NCBI GenBank assembly: GCA_900540685.1
Contig: UQGS01000020.1
Location: 1 to 34,831, forward strand
Origin: an uncultured Catenibacterium sp.
GTDB taxonomy: Bacteria; Bacillota_I; Bacilli_A; Erysipelotrichales; Coprobacillaceae
Length of the DNA: 34,831 nt
Direction of reading: 5' to 3'
Shown: positions 1 through 8,867 of the stretch, piece by piece
Numbering within the stretch: position 1 is the first letter of the stretch
How the letters are laid out: each line of letters begins with the position of its first letter
Program-made: the position numbers and the translations under genes
The notes under the pieces: model-generated
Told to the model about the DNA's origin: nothing
Seen by the model: the letters and a program-made list of their open reading frames with translations, nothing else
The model's database searches: none

Positions 1-42
1 ATTTGCATCATCTAAAGCTGCAATAAGTAATACCTTCAACAT
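1..42 (-). CDS. 5' end of an unidentified gene, cut by the window edge
   Basis: An ATG at 42 opens a frame that stays open to the window edge, giving MLKVLLIAALDDAN. A purine-rich ribosome site (AGGGGG) lies 6-7 bases before the ATG and overlaps the stop codon of the upstream zinc-ribbon gene. That arrangement suggests the two genes are co-transcribed. Fourteen residues are too few to name a family. Confidence 0.5.
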   Translation of the reverse strand, partial: MLKVLLIAALDDAN

Positions 43-53
43 ATTGAATCCCC

Positions 54-449
54 CTAAGTTTTCTTAATAAACTTAATATGACACTTTGGACAGCTGATTT
101 CAATCTTTCCGCGTCCTTTTGGTACACGGACAACCTGTTTACATGTTGGACATTTATAATATTTATGTGTTTTATCTTTTCTTTTTCTCTTAACGAAATC
201 TACCTTTTTTGTAATAGGTGCGATAAGCTGTACATATTTCTGATTTTCCTGATAACGTTTATAGATATTCCTAGAAAATATTCTGAAATAAATATAAATC
301 ATCAAAAATAAGCTTAAGATCATTAATGGTTTTGAACCAGTAAATAACTCTATAACAACTAAAATAAACAATAAATACATGAGATGACTGTTGAGCTTAT
401 CTGCCCCACCATATCTTCCCTGCATGAATCTGATAATTTTTTCTTTCAT
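54..449 (-). CDS. zinc-ribbon membrane protein
   Basis: The protein is 131 residues when started at the ATG at 449, which has GGAGG 6 bases upstream; an in-frame ATG 11 codons earlier has no such site. The N-terminal half carries two hydrophobic segments (about residues 23-60), followed by a basic stretch. The C-terminus has a CPTC...CPKC zinc ribbon at about residues 102-123. The likely layout is a small membrane protein with a cytoplasmic zinc ribbon. Function is unknown. Its stop lies 11 bases before the next start codon, so the two are probably one operon. Confidence 0.75.
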   Translation of the reverse strand: MKEKIIRFMQGRYGGADKLNSHLMYLLFILVVIELFTGSKPLMILSLFLMIYIYFRIFSRNIYKRYQENQKYVQLIAPITKKVDFVKRKRKDKTHKYYKCPTCKQVVRVPKGRGKIEISCPKCHIKFIKKT

Positions 450-502
450 AAAATACCTCCATGTCATTAATATAGTATTCAATTATAAACTCCATATTAA
501 CA

Positions 503-527
503 AAAAAGGACAGAAACTGTCCTTTTT
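503..527 (-). terminator. intrinsic terminator after the HtrA-type protease gene
   Basis: An 11-bp perfect stem (503-513 with 517-527) and 3-base loop lie just past the stop at 533. On the minus strand a run of T is part of the stem and tail. The repeat is symmetric enough to work on either strand, but the only gene ending here is on the minus strand. Confidence 0.8.
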
Positions 528-532
528 GTCCA

Positions 533-1423
533 TTATCTACTTTTGTTGATGAGTTCTTTCGCAATCTTTAATGCAGTATTTGAAGGAATCGCAAATCCTA
601 GACCTTCACTGTTTGTATCGGATGATTTTGCATTCACAATACCAATGAGATCACCATTTCCATTAAATAATCCTCCACCAGAGTTCCCTGGGGAAACGGC
701 TGCATCTGTCTGAATAACAGAAATAGAGATAGTCTTAGAAGAGCTATAAAGCTGACCAAAACGACCATAATCATTCGATGAAGACGAGTCATCATTGTCT
801 AGCTGTACTGTAATCTTACGATTTAAGGCTGATACGATACCTGAAGTAATAGAATCACTGAATGTACCTTCTGGGTTACCTACTGCATATGTAGATTGAC
901 CTTGTACTAATTTATCACTATTCGCAAATGTTGCTGGTTTTAAATTAGTCGCATTAATCTTAAGTACCGCGATATCATTATCACTATAGCTTCCTACTAA
1001 TGTTGCATCATATGTTTTATTATCACTTGTAGTGACCTTAATTGTACTTGCACCAGAAACGACATGAGCACAGGTAATAATATAACCATCGCTGCTCATA
1101 ATGACTCCTGAACCAGCACCACTTGATACCTGTGAACCATACCAGAAGTTATCTCTTGAAATATTTTCAGTAGTAATGGCGACTACACTTTGTGTCATCT
1201 TAGAAGAGATGCTTGATGCATCTTTTGATGTACCTGTTGCTTTAGTTGTTGTAGTCTGAGTGACAACTGTAGTTCCCTGGTTACCCATGAAATAAGAACC
1301 CGCAGCACCGCCACCAAAACCTAATGCGACAACTATAAATGCTTTACCTATATTCTTGCTTAAACGACTGACTTTCTTTTTATTCTGCTTTTCATAAATG
1401 TCTTTTAAATTTTCGTTGTTCAT
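533..1423 (-). CDS. HtrA/DegP-type membrane-anchored serine protease lacking a PDZ domain
   Basis: A 296-residue protein with a charged N-terminus, one membrane segment at about residues 27-46 and a Thr/Ser-rich linker, then a trypsin-like protease domain. The catalytic triad is visible: His120 in TCAHV, Asp150 in DNDIAVL and Ser248 in PGNSGGGL. In HtrA proteases this domain degrades or refolds damaged exported proteins at the outer face of the membrane. Most Firmicute HtrA proteins run about 100 residues further with a PDZ domain; here the chain stops right after the protease fold (AIPSNTALKIAKELI). The start has a GAGAGTGG ribosome site, and a clear terminator follows, so this is a complete gene and not a window artefact. 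Confidence 0.92.
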   Translation of the reverse strand: MNNENLKDIYEKQNKKKVSRLSKNIGKAFIVVALGFGGGAAGSYFMGNQGTTVVTQTTTTKATGTSKDASSISSKMTQSVVAITTENISRDNFWYGSQVSSGAGSGVIMSSDGYIITCAHVVSGASTIKVTTSDNKTYDATLVGSYSDNDIAVLKINATNLKPATFANSDKLVQGQSTYAVGNPEGTFSDSITSGIVSALNRKITVQLDNDDSSSSNDYGRFGQLYSSSKTISISVIQTDAAVSPGNSGGGLFNGNGDLIGIVNAKSSDTNSEGLGFAIPSNTALKIAKELINKSR

Positions 1424-1502
1424 AATACCACTCTCACTTTCTGTTTCTAGTATATATCTTAAACTTAATACCTAAATGTGGTTTTTGTGGGAAAATATGT
1501 TA

Positions 1503-2246
1503 TTACATATCTATTCCAGCATATTTCAAGAATTTCTTTTCATTGAGGATCCCTTGAGTTAAAAATTCTCCATCCTTGAATAAAGCATAAGTAGAAACTG
1601 GTGAAGGAAGGTTCTGTGCCTGCTCACGCGTTGTGATATGTATCGTTTTTAAGGGGATGTTGTATTCTTTTGCCACTTCTTCTATACGTGGAACCCAATA
1701 ATCAGTAAAAGGACATTGATCTGTATAATATAAGACAAATCCCTGTTCATTGATATGGGGATGTTTGGCACATTCTTTAAACTGTGGTGGAACACCCACA
1801 GATAGAGGAAGATACATGAGTATAATTCCATTGTCTGATTCATCTGCTATTTGAAATCCTTTATGAGTGAGATACTTATAATCAGAAAGGAATTCTTTCT
1901 TTCGTCCTTTAGATGATAAGATACATACACCCTTATAGCCTTTTTGACGTACATCTTCAATGCAATAATTTAATAACTCACTTGAATAACCATGACCTTT
2001 CATACAACCAGATACCCACAAACAATTGATATACATATAATCAGCGCTTGTAATAGGTATCCAGGCATATTCGTCTGGGATATATTCAATGAAGCATTTC
2101 CCTCTTTCTTCACTTCTGTAGAATACTAAACCTTCATCAAATCTTTCTTTTAACCATTCTTTCTTTATAAGACTTTTCTTATTAGACATCGCACAACAAA
2201 TATGTTCCTTGTCGATGTTGTCTTTATTGATAATAATATAGTTCAT
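1503..2246 (-). CDS. GNAT acetyltransferase fused to a YoaP-like thioredoxin-fold domain
   Basis: A 247-residue protein in two parts. Residues about 1-145 look like a GNAT N-acetyltransferase; the GCMKGHGYSSELL stretch corresponds to the acetyl-CoA binding loop. Residues about 155-247 match the YoaP-like C-terminal domain, a thioredoxin-like fold with a CPFTDY motif near its start. The substrate is unknown. I start it at the ATG at 2246, which has AGGAG 5 bases upstream; the longer frame from 2270 would begin inside the preceding murI terminator. It lies downstream of murI in the same direction, probably as a separate or read-through transcript. Confidence 0.82.
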   Translation of the reverse strand: MNYIIINKDNIDKEHICCAMSNKKSLIKKEWLKERFDEGLVFYRSEERGKCFIEYIPDEYAWIPITSADYMYINCLWVSGCMKGHGYSSELLNYCIEDVRQKGYKGVCILSSKGRKKEFLSDYKYLTHKGFQIADESDNGIILMYLPLSVGVPPQFKECAKHPHINEQGFVLYYTDQCPFTDYWVPRIEEVAKEYNIPLKTIHITTREQAQNLPSPVSTYALFKDGEFLTQGILNEKKFLKYAGIDM

Positions 2247-2260
2247 ATGTTCTCCTAGTA

Positions 2261-2284
2261 AAAAAGCCATGTGAATGGCTTTTT
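2261..2284 (-). terminator. intrinsic terminator of murI
   Basis: A perfect 10-bp stem (2261-2270 with 2275-2284), 4-base loop, with a T-run on the minus strand. It begins within the murI stop codon and ends about 15 bases before the true start of the downstream GNAT/YoaP gene. Confidence 0.85.
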
Positions 2285-3050
2285 AAATAATTGGTGTATT
2301 CATAAATGTTTTATAGATTGGAATTTCATCTTCCTTAGATGAACCATAGAGGATGTCTCCTTCTTTCTGGTTATTCAAGCAGTCACATTCCTTTAAGCAA
2401 TTATATAAATGTTTACTTGTTCCATAGGCTCCATCAAACATTGGAATATCACCTAATACTTGTGCTATTTGATTTTTAACAAATGGATAATGTGTACAGC
2501 CTAGTACAACACTATCTACTTTACCTTTATAAGGCCCTATTAAATCTGTCAATAATTCAATCAAATCAGGTTGATCTAGGTTTCCCTGTTCAATACGTTT
2601 AGCAAGTCCATAACATGGAACTGGAATAATAGTCGCTGATTTATCATATCTTTCAGCTAACTGATGGAACTTATCTAGACGTAATGTATTGGCTGTTGCC
2701 ATTACTAGTATACAGCTATTCTTTTTAGAAAGTGCTGCTGGTTTTAACGCAGGTTCTATACCAATGACAGGAATATCTGTATATTTTTCTCTTAATAGTG
2801 TCACAGCAGCACTTGTAGCTGTATTGCAGGCAATCACGATAGCCTTTAAATGCTTCTTCTTATTCATATTCTCTATCGCATTCAAAGTCAGCTGCTGAAC
2901 ATCTTCTAATGATCTTTCCCCATAAGGTGCATTAAGTGAATCCCCAAAGAAATAAAGATTTTCTCCTGGCATCATTTCATGAATGGCTTGTAAAACACTC
3001 ACGCCTCCAACACCTGAATCAAATACACCTATATATTCTTCTTTCTTCAT
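2283..3050 (-). CDS. murI: glutamate racemase
   Basis: This 255-residue enzyme converts L-glutamate to D-glutamate for peptidoglycan stem peptides, in the cytoplasm. The N-terminal GVFDSGVGG carries the conserved Asp11, and the two catalytic cysteines are in ACNTATS (Cys75) and GCTHYP (Cys185). Length matches the family. I start at the ATG at 3050, preceded by GGGAG; a longer frame from 3077 adds nine basic residues with no ribosome site. A divergent promoter region separates it from the phasin-like gene. Confidence 0.96.
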   Translation of the reverse strand: MKKEEYIGVFDSGVGGVSVLQAIHEMMPGENLYFFGDSLNAPYGERSLEDVQQLTLNAIENMNKKKHLKAIVIACNTATSAAVTLLREKYTDIPVIGIEPALKPAALSKKNSCILVMATANTLRLDKFHQLAERYDKSATIIPVPCYGLAKRIEQGNLDQPDLIELLTDLIGPYKGKVDSVVLGCTHYPFVKNQIAQVLGDIPMFDGAYGTSKHLYNCLKECDCLNNQKEGDILYGSSKEDEIPIYKTFMNTPII

Positions 3051-3111
3051 ACTGATAACTCCCTTTCGTTTTTTCATTATAGCACAATTCTGAATTCAAG
3101 GTCTATATTAC

Positions 3112-3140
3112 TTAACCACTGGTTTTAGTTGTGATAAAAT
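3112..3140 (+). promoter_or_regulatory. sigma-A-type promoter of the phasin-like/UbiB operon
   Basis: TTAACC (3112-3117), 17-base spacer, then TGA-TAAAAT, an extended -10 at 3132-3140. It lies 25 bases before the start codon at 3165, which has a strong AGGAGG site. Confidence 0.6.
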
Positions 3141-3164
3141 AGTATTTGAAAGGAGGTATGTCAT

Positions 3165-3425
3165 ATGGCTATGAGTGAATTGTTGAAAAAGACAGTACTT
3201 GTAGGTATTGGTGCAGTTGCTGAGGTCGCTGATCGTTCTAAAGACTTAACCGATAGTCTTGCGAAAAAAGGTCAGGATACTATCAATAAAGGACGTGCGA
3301 TGAATGAAGAATTAAAAAGAAAAGCACGTGAAGATTTGTTAGAACATGTAGAAAACATGACTGAAGAAGAACGTAATGCTTTGCGCCAGAAGCTTGATGC
3401 ATTAGATCATGAAGAAAATCAGTAA
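3165..3425 (+). CDS. phasin-like small coiled-coil protein
   Basis: An 86-residue, highly charged, mostly helical protein. It opens with a short apolar stretch (LLKKTVLVGIGAVAEVADRS) and continues with amphipathic helices ending in a KLDAL segment. This is the pattern of the small phasin-family proteins found beside ABC1/UbiB-type kinases in many Firmicutes. AGGAGG lies 8 bases before the ATG. It overlaps the next gene by 17 bases, so the two are translationally linked. A polyhydroxyalkanoate-granule role is not supported by anything else here; a helper or regulator of the kinase is a reasonable inference only. Confidence 0.72.
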   Translation: MAMSELLKKTVLVGIGAVAEVADRSKDLTDSLAKKGQDTINKGRAMNEELKRKAREDLLEHVENMTEEERNALRQKLDALDHEENQ

Positions 3426-4956
3426 TATTAAACGTATGAGAGAAATACTCTCTATCATCAAGAAACATGATATTAAAAATGGTCTGACTCCTATTAAGGC
3501 AAGAGAAATGATTGAAGAGCTTGGTCCTACTTATGTCAAATTAGGACAGATCATGTCAATGCGTAGTGATCTAATACCTCTAGAATACTGTAAAGAGTTT
3601 GAAAAACTAAGAGCGTCTATTGCGCCTCTTAGTTTTTCTACTATTCGTAGTATTATTGAAGAAGAACTAGGACAACCAATAGAGAATGTATTTAAAGATA
3701 TAGAAGAAAAGCCTATTGGATGTGCGTCTATTGCCCAGGTTCATTTAGGACATTTATTAGATGGTGAAACAGTTGTATTAAAGGTTCAAAGACCTCATAT
3801 TCATGAAATAATGGAAGCTGATGTACGTATTATGCATAAGTTTCCACGTTTATTGAAAATGGTAACTGGTACAGGTGATCTTATTGATTATCGTTCTATT
3901 ATTGATGAATTATGGCGTACTAGCCAGACAGAGATGAACTTCCTTAATGAAGCGAATAATATGAATGTCTTTGCGAATAATCAAAAGGATATACGTTATA
4001 TTAAAGCACCTCATGTGTATAATGAATATACAACCAATCATTTACTTGTTTATTCTTATATTGATGGTATTCCTATTGATGCTACAAAGAGATTAAAGTA
4101 TGAAGGATATGATCTAGATGAGATTGCCTTAAAGATGGCAGATAACTGTTGTAAACAGATATTAGATGATGGATTCTTTCATGCTGATCCTCATCCTGGT
4201 AATATCTTAATAGATGAAGGAAAGATTGCCTGGATAGATTTTGGGATGATGGGTACTGTATCATCCTTTACTCAGCATATCTTATCACTGGCTTTACAGG
4301 CTTTAATTGAAGATGATATATATGATCTAGAAGAGGCATTCTTAATGCTTGTTACACCAGATCATGAAATAGATGAAACACAGTTACTACATCAATTAAA
4401 TGAGATAGTGAGTGAATATAAAGCAAAGAGCTTATCTGATTATAACTTCTCTGATTTGATCCAGAAGTGTTTTGATATTGTGACAAGTAATGATATTGCG
4501 ATACCGACAGAACTGACTCTATTATGTCGATGTTTAGTGACACTAGAAGGTACCTTAGAGAAGATCAGTCCTTCTTCTAATCTCATAGAGATATTAATCA
4601 ATCATAAGCGTAATACAGTACTAAAAGATCTGGATTATAAGGATCAAGGATTAAAAATAGGTCATGATCTTTACAAGACATTAAAGAAAAGCTATGCATT
4701 ACCTCAGATCATCTATGATCTCATCAAGATGAGTAAGAATGGACAGTTACATGTCAATGTGACTGAGAGTGATGATTATACAAGACAGACTTATAAGAAA
4801 ACAGAATTATCCATCATTATTAAGACAGTATTTAGCTGTATGTGTATGTTATGTGGTGTATTAACTGATTCTTATTATATGTCTATTGTATTATTTACTA
4901 TTTCAATGTTGCTTGGTATAGATGTATTCTTTCACTTATGGAAGCTAAAAAGATGA
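3409..4956 (+). CDS. ABC1/AarF/UbiB-family atypical kinase
   Basis: A 515-residue protein with all the family landmarks: KLGQ at 44-47 (the KxGQ motif that blocks the usual peptide-binding site), ASIAQVH at 106-112, VVLK with Lys125, HADPHPGN at 258-265 and the DFG Asp277. Two hydrophobic segments close the C-terminus, so it is membrane-attached. Relatives support ubiquinone or lipid metabolism through an ATPase activity, but most Firmicutes of this kind lack ubiquinone, so the substrate is unknown. It starts inside the phasin-like gene and ends at a bidirectional terminator. Confidence 0.93.
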   Translation: MKKISNIKRMREILSIIKKHDIKNGLTPIKAREMIEELGPTYVKLGQIMSMRSDLIPLEYCKEFEKLRASIAPLSFSTIRSIIEEELGQPIENVFKDIEEKPIGCASIAQVHLGHLLDGETVVLKVQRPHIHEIMEADVRIMHKFPRLLKMVTGTGDLIDYRSIIDELWRTSQTEMNFLNEANNMNVFANNQKDIRYIKAPHVYNEYTTNHLLVYSYIDGIPIDATKRLKYEGYDLDEIALKMADNCCKQILDDGFFHADPHPGNILIDEGKIAWIDFGMMGTVSSFTQHILSLALQALIEDDIYDLEEAFLMLVTPDHEIDETQLLHQLNEIVSEYKAKSLSDYNFSDLIQKCFDIVTSNDIAIPTELTLLCRCLVTLEGTLEKISPSSNLIEILINHKRNTVLKDLDYKDQGLKIGHDLYKTLKKSYALPQIIYDLIKMSKNGQLHVNVTESDDYTRQTYKKTELSIIIKTVFSCMCMLCGVLTDSYYMSIVLFTISMLLGIDVFFHLWKLKR

Positions 4957-4979
4957 TTCCGTTTTGGAATCATCTTTTA
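4947..4979. terminator. bidirectional terminator between the UbiB-type gene and tex
   Basis: A stem of about 14 bp (4947-4960 with 4966-4979, core GATGATTCC/GGAATCATC) with A-run and T-run on its two sides, sitting between two convergent genes. It serves both strands. Confidence 0.88.
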
Positions 4980-7130
4980 TTATTTGTTAGGATCAATCAT
5001 TGTTAATTGTACTTTATGTCTTTGTTCATCGATTGTATCTACCCATGTAGTAATGATATCTCCTACAGAGACAACATCACTTGGGTGTTTAATACGATTC
5101 TTACTCATTTTAGAGATATGAACAAGTCCATCTTCATGTAATCCAATATCTACAAAGGCCCCAAAGTCTACTACATTACGTACTGTACCTTCTAGTTTAT
5201 CATGAACATGTAGATCTTCTAGTGTCAAAATATCCTGTCTGAGGATTGGTCCATCATAATCATCACGATAGTCTCTTAAAGGTCTCATAATAGAGTCTAG
5301 GATATCTTTAAGTGTATAGTCATCTAGACCTGTAAGTTCTTTAAGTGACGTAATATTAGCTTGTGATACAGCCTTCTTACATGCATCTGTTCCTAGGTCA
5401 TTAGTCGTTAAGTTTAATGCCTTTAAGATAGCTTTAGTGGCATCATAAGATTCTGGATGGATATTTGTACGGTCTAAAGGTTCACTACCTTCTTCGATTC
5501 TTAAGAAACCAGCTGCCTGTTGATAAGCTTTAGGTCCAATCTTAGGAATCTTCTTCATCTCTTTACGGCTCATGATTTTACCATTTTCTTCACGATAAGA
5601 AACAATACTATTAGCTGTTGCCTGAGTTAAACCAGAGACATTCTTTAATAGTGTAGGACTGGCTGTATTGATATTCACACCGACTAAGTTAACGGCTTTT
5701 TCTACAACGAAGTTAAGTCTTTCTTTTAATTGTGTCGTAGGTAAATCATGCTGATACTGCCCTACTCCAATAGATTGAGGATCAATCTTAATAAGTTCTG
5801 ATAAAGGATCAAGTAGTCTTCTCGCAATAGAAATCGCACTTCTTTGTTCAACATGGAGATCTGGGAATTCTTCTATCGCAAGCTTAGAAGCACTATAAAC
5901 ACTTGCTCCTGCTTCACTGACGATAGTATAGCTTACTGGTAAATGATATTTCTTAATAGTGCTTGCAACAAAAGCTTCACTTTCACGACTTGCTGTACCA
6001 TTACCTATCGCAATAAGGTTTACATCATATTTTGTACAGAGGTCAACTAATTTCTTTTCTGATTCCTTCACTTTCGCAACAGGAGGATGTGGGTAAATGA
6101 CATCAACTGTCAACTTCTTACCTGATTCGTCAATGACTGCAAGTTTACATCCTGTACGGAAAGCCGGGTCAAAGCCTAAGATTCTCTTATTTTTCATAGG
6201 TGCCTGTAAAAGTAATTTACCCAAATTATCAGAGAAGACATCAATACTTGCTTCTTGTGCTTTTTCAGTCAAAGTGTTTCTAACTAATCTTTCTAGTGAT
6301 GGATAAGCGAGACGCTTTAATCCATCATCAATGGCTTCATCTACATATTTGGCTGTTGGACTCTTAGGGAACTTAATATAACGTCTTGAGACAAATGTCT
6401 TAATATAATCTTCATTGATGCTGATAGAAACTGAAAGGATCTTTTCTTTTTCTCCTCTATCGATTGCCATAATACGATGTGTCGCAATACGTGAGACATT
6501 TTCAGAATAATCATAGTACATCTTATAGGTCATCTTTTCGTCTTCCGCATTCTTCTTTTTAGAAGTGACAAGTCTACCATAGTTCATCATAGAATCGACA
6601 ATCTTATTACGTACTGTCATATCATTAGAAATCTTTTCCGCAATGATATCCTTAGCACCCTGCAATGCCTCTTCTCTAGAAGTTATTGTATCATTGAGAT
6701 AAGCATCTATGTCTTTCTCGTTAAAAGTACGCGGTAAAGAAAGAAGTGTCTTAGCTAAAGGTTCTAGACCTGCTGCAATAGCCACACTGGCTCTTGTTTT
6801 CTTTTTCTGTTTATAAGGACGATAGATATCTTCTACCTGTGATAAACGTGTACATGCATTGACCATCTTCACGATATCATCATTTAAGTGTCCTAATGTT
6901 TCTATTCTTGTAAGGACTTCTTCTTTTCTCTTTTTAAGGTTTACTTGATAGTCATATTGTTCCTGGATGACACGGATCTGTTCTTCATCTAAGCCATGTG
7001 TTAATTCTTTACGATAACGGGCAATAAAAGGAACAGTACAGCCATCTTCTAATAGTTTTAATGTATTTTGTATCTGTTCTGTTTTGATATTCAGTTGTTC
7101 TGAGAGTTTAAGTATAATATCTTCCTGCAT
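4980..7130 (-). CDS. tex: Tex transcription accessory protein
   Basis: The 716-residue length fits the family. The order is: a helical N-terminal domain, a YqgF/RNase H-like domain starting near residue 318 (RILGFDPAFRTGCK), helix-hairpin-helix repeats near 490-560 (NINTASPTLLKNVSGL and a second KIPKIGPKAY motif), and an S1 RNA-binding domain near 640-712 (GTVRNVVDFGAFVDIGLHED). Tex binds nucleic acid and affects transcription and stress survival. AAAGGAG precedes the start codon and comes directly after the T-run of the upstream amylase terminator. Confidence 0.96.
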   Translation of the reverse strand: MQEDIILKLSEQLNIKTEQIQNTLKLLEDGCTVPFIARYRKELTHGLDEEQIRVIQEQYDYQVNLKKRKEEVLTRIETLGHLNDDIVKMVNACTRLSQVEDIYRPYKQKKKTRASVAIAAGLEPLAKTLLSLPRTFNEKDIDAYLNDTITSREEALQGAKDIIAEKISNDMTVRNKIVDSMMNYGRLVTSKKKNAEDEKMTYKMYYDYSENVSRIATHRIMAIDRGEKEKILSVSISINEDYIKTFVSRRYIKFPKSPTAKYVDEAIDDGLKRLAYPSLERLVRNTLTEKAQEASIDVFSDNLGKLLLQAPMKNKRILGFDPAFRTGCKLAVIDESGKKLTVDVIYPHPPVAKVKESEKKLVDLCTKYDVNLIAIGNGTASRESEAFVASTIKKYHLPVSYTIVSEAGASVYSASKLAIEEFPDLHVEQRSAISIARRLLDPLSELIKIDPQSIGVGQYQHDLPTTQLKERLNFVVEKAVNLVGVNINTASPTLLKNVSGLTQATANSIVSYREENGKIMSRKEMKKIPKIGPKAYQQAAGFLRIEEGSEPLDRTNIHPESYDATKAILKALNLTTNDLGTDACKKAVSQANITSLKELTGLDDYTLKDILDSIMRPLRDYRDDYDGPILRQDILTLEDLHVHDKLEGTVRNVVDFGAFVDIGLHEDGLVHISKMSKNRIKHPSDVVSVGDIITTWVDTIDEQRHKVQLTMIDPNK

Positions 7131-7143
7131 TGTTTACTCCTTT

Positions 7144-7167
7144 AAAAAAGGCTGTGTGAGCAGCCTT
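7144..7167 (-). terminator. intrinsic terminator of the amylase gene
   Basis: A 7-bp stem (AAGGCTG/CAGCCTT, 7148-7154 with 7161-7167) followed on the minus strand by six T. It overlaps the amylase stop codon and lies only 14 bases upstream of the tex start, so tex needs read-through or a very close start. Confidence 0.78.
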
Positions 7168-8470
7168 ATGCGTGTTTATATAAGTATGTGATTGAGAGTG
7201 GTGGTAATTCTAATTCTCCATTATAATCCACCATTTCTCCACTCATCAGATTCTGATAAGAACCATGTTCAATAGGTGGATAGATTTTATATGGTGCATC
7301 ATCAATATTAAGTGCAACCACAATCTTTTCTCCTTCATAGTTTCTTTCTAATACATATTGCTTATTAGTCAAAATGAGATCCTTATAGTCTCCTAATGTG
7401 AGTGCTTTATGTCCTCTACGTAAGTGAATATATTTAGATACTAAGTCAGATAAATCATTTGGTGCAGGTGCATCAAGTTCTGGACGAAGTGGTGCATCAG
7501 TGATACCCTGGATCTTTTCTCCTTTAATACCCCATTCTGAACCATAATAAATACATGGAATACCTGGCACTGCCATAAGTAAACCAAATACTAATGGAAG
7601 TTTTCTTTCATCTGTGAGTGTACTAGATATTCTATTCACATCATGGTTATCCACAAATGTGAGTAAGTCTCTTCCTCTATACATATCCATCGCATTTCTC
7701 TTTAGTGTATGCGCATATTCAAACATATTCAAAGAGTTGAATGAAGACCAGAATGCTTTATATGATGGATAATCAGTGATTGCATCTAATTTCGCTTCTG
7801 TATACATATAACCTGCATTATCACCTAAGACTTCTCCTAACATAAAGAAATCCTGTTTTATACTCTTACAATGATCACTCAACATCGCCATAAACCATCT
7901 TGGTAATGAATAAGCGACATCTAATCTTAAACCATCAATATCAAAACACTTGATCCAGTAATCAACTGCATCTAGAAGATAATGCTGAACATCTGGGTTA
8001 TCTAGATTGAGTTTTACAAGTTCATAGTGACCTTCCCATCCTTCATACCAGAATCCATCACCATAGCTAGAATCTCCATCAAAGTTAATATGGAACCAGT
8101 TAGCATATGGGCTTGCAGGTCCTTTCTCCTGGACATCTCTAAACGCAAAAAAGCCTCTACCAACATGGTTGAATACTCCATCTAATACAACCTTGATACC
8201 ATGATTGTGGAGTGTTTTACATACATCTTCAAAATCTTCGTTTGTACCTAAACGCGTATCGATGAGATTATAGTCACGCGTATCATAGCCATGTGAATCA
8301 CTATTGAATACAGGATTAAAGTACACAGCACCTATTCCTAATTCTTCTAGATAAGGGACAAACTCCTTAATTTTTAAAATACGATGAGCCTGAACATCAT
8401 CATTTACTTCAGGCGCACCACAAAGTCCTAGTGGGCAAATCTGATAAAATACTGTTTCTTGATACCACAC
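7166..8470 (-). CDS. GH13 alpha-amylase-family glycosidase (neopullulanase/cyclomaltodextrinase type)
   Basis: The 434-residue enzyme has no signal peptide, so it acts in the cytoplasm. GH13 motifs are clear: DGVFNH (97-102), GLRLD with the nucleophile Asp184, GEV with acid/base Glu213, and DNHD with Asp277 near 274-277. The family hydrolyses alpha-glucosidic bonds of maltodextrins; the short form without an N-terminal dimerisation domain and the start MWYQETVFYQIC resemble GH13 subfamily 20-like enzymes. I start it at the GTG at 8470, about 10 bases after AGGA; a GTG at 8479 almost touches the ribosome site and is less likely. Exact substrate is not readable from sequence. Confidence 0.9.
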   Translation of the reverse strand: MWYQETVFYQICPLGLCGAPEVNDDVQAHRILKIKEFVPYLEELGIGAVYFNPVFNSDSHGYDTRDYNLIDTRLGTNEDFEDVCKTLHNHGIKVVLDGVFNHVGRGFFAFRDVQEKGPASPYANWFHINFDGDSSYGDGFWYEGWEGHYELVKLNLDNPDVQHYLLDAVDYWIKCFDIDGLRLDVAYSLPRWFMAMLSDHCKSIKQDFFMLGEVLGDNAGYMYTEAKLDAITDYPSYKAFWSSFNSLNMFEYAHTLKRNAMDMYRGRDLLTFVDNHDVNRISSTLTDERKLPLVFGLLMAVPGIPCIYYGSEWGIKGEKIQGITDAPLRPELDAPAPNDLSDLVSKYIHLRRGHKALTLGDYKDLILTNKQYVLERNYEGEKIVVALNIDDAPYKIYPPIEHGSYQNLMSGEMVDYNGELELPPLSITYLYKHA

Positions 8471-8590
8471 AATTAACACTTCCTTTCTGTTTACTATTAT
8501 ACTTCATTTTTATGTGTTATCCAATTCATTTATATTATTAGTAACTTACATTTATGTATTTACTATATATTTATAGATTTACTAAATATA

Positions 8591-8866
8591 TCATTGTATA
8601 TATCGATTATGTTCAGGATCATAGTCATTCAATAGTAGTTCTATCTTGTCTTGGTCATAGTCAAGATAGACATACAGAACATATATAAGTAAGTCTTTAA
8701 GCTGTTCATGGATGTCTGTACCAAAGTATAAACGTAATATCTTCTCACAGCTTAACGCAAAACCAAGCAAGTCATCTGTATCCTTATAATCTTCATAGAT
8801 ATGATCAATCATCCACCCCATTTCTTCGCTTAGTGAGTCTTTTAGCAAGTTGTAGAATTGTTCCAT
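8591..8866 (-). CDS. small acidic protein of unknown function, partner of the Panacea-domain gene
   Basis: A 91-residue, strongly acidic protein rich in Asp, Tyr and Leu, predicted mostly helical, with a hydrophobic stretch LLIYVLYVYLDY at about 60-71. I do not recognise a family. Its ATG at 8866 comes one base after the stop of the upstream helix-turn-helix/Panacea gene, and AGAGG precedes it, so the two are almost certainly translated together. No terminator is obvious after it; the 110 bases up to the amylase gene are very AT-rich. By position it could be the toxin of a Panacea-type module, but it could equally be an adaptor. Confidence 0.75.
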   Translation of the reverse strand: MEQFYNLLKDSLSEEMGWMIDHIYEDYKDTDDLLGFALSCEKILRLYFGTDIHEQLKDLLIYVLYVYLDYDQDKIELLLNDYDPEHNRYIQ

Positions 8867-8867
8867 A

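Noticed and set aside
3051..3077. Longer N-terminus for MurI
   Set aside because: The internal ATG at 3050 has GGGAG at proper distance and matches the family start; the extra nine residues have no ribosome site.
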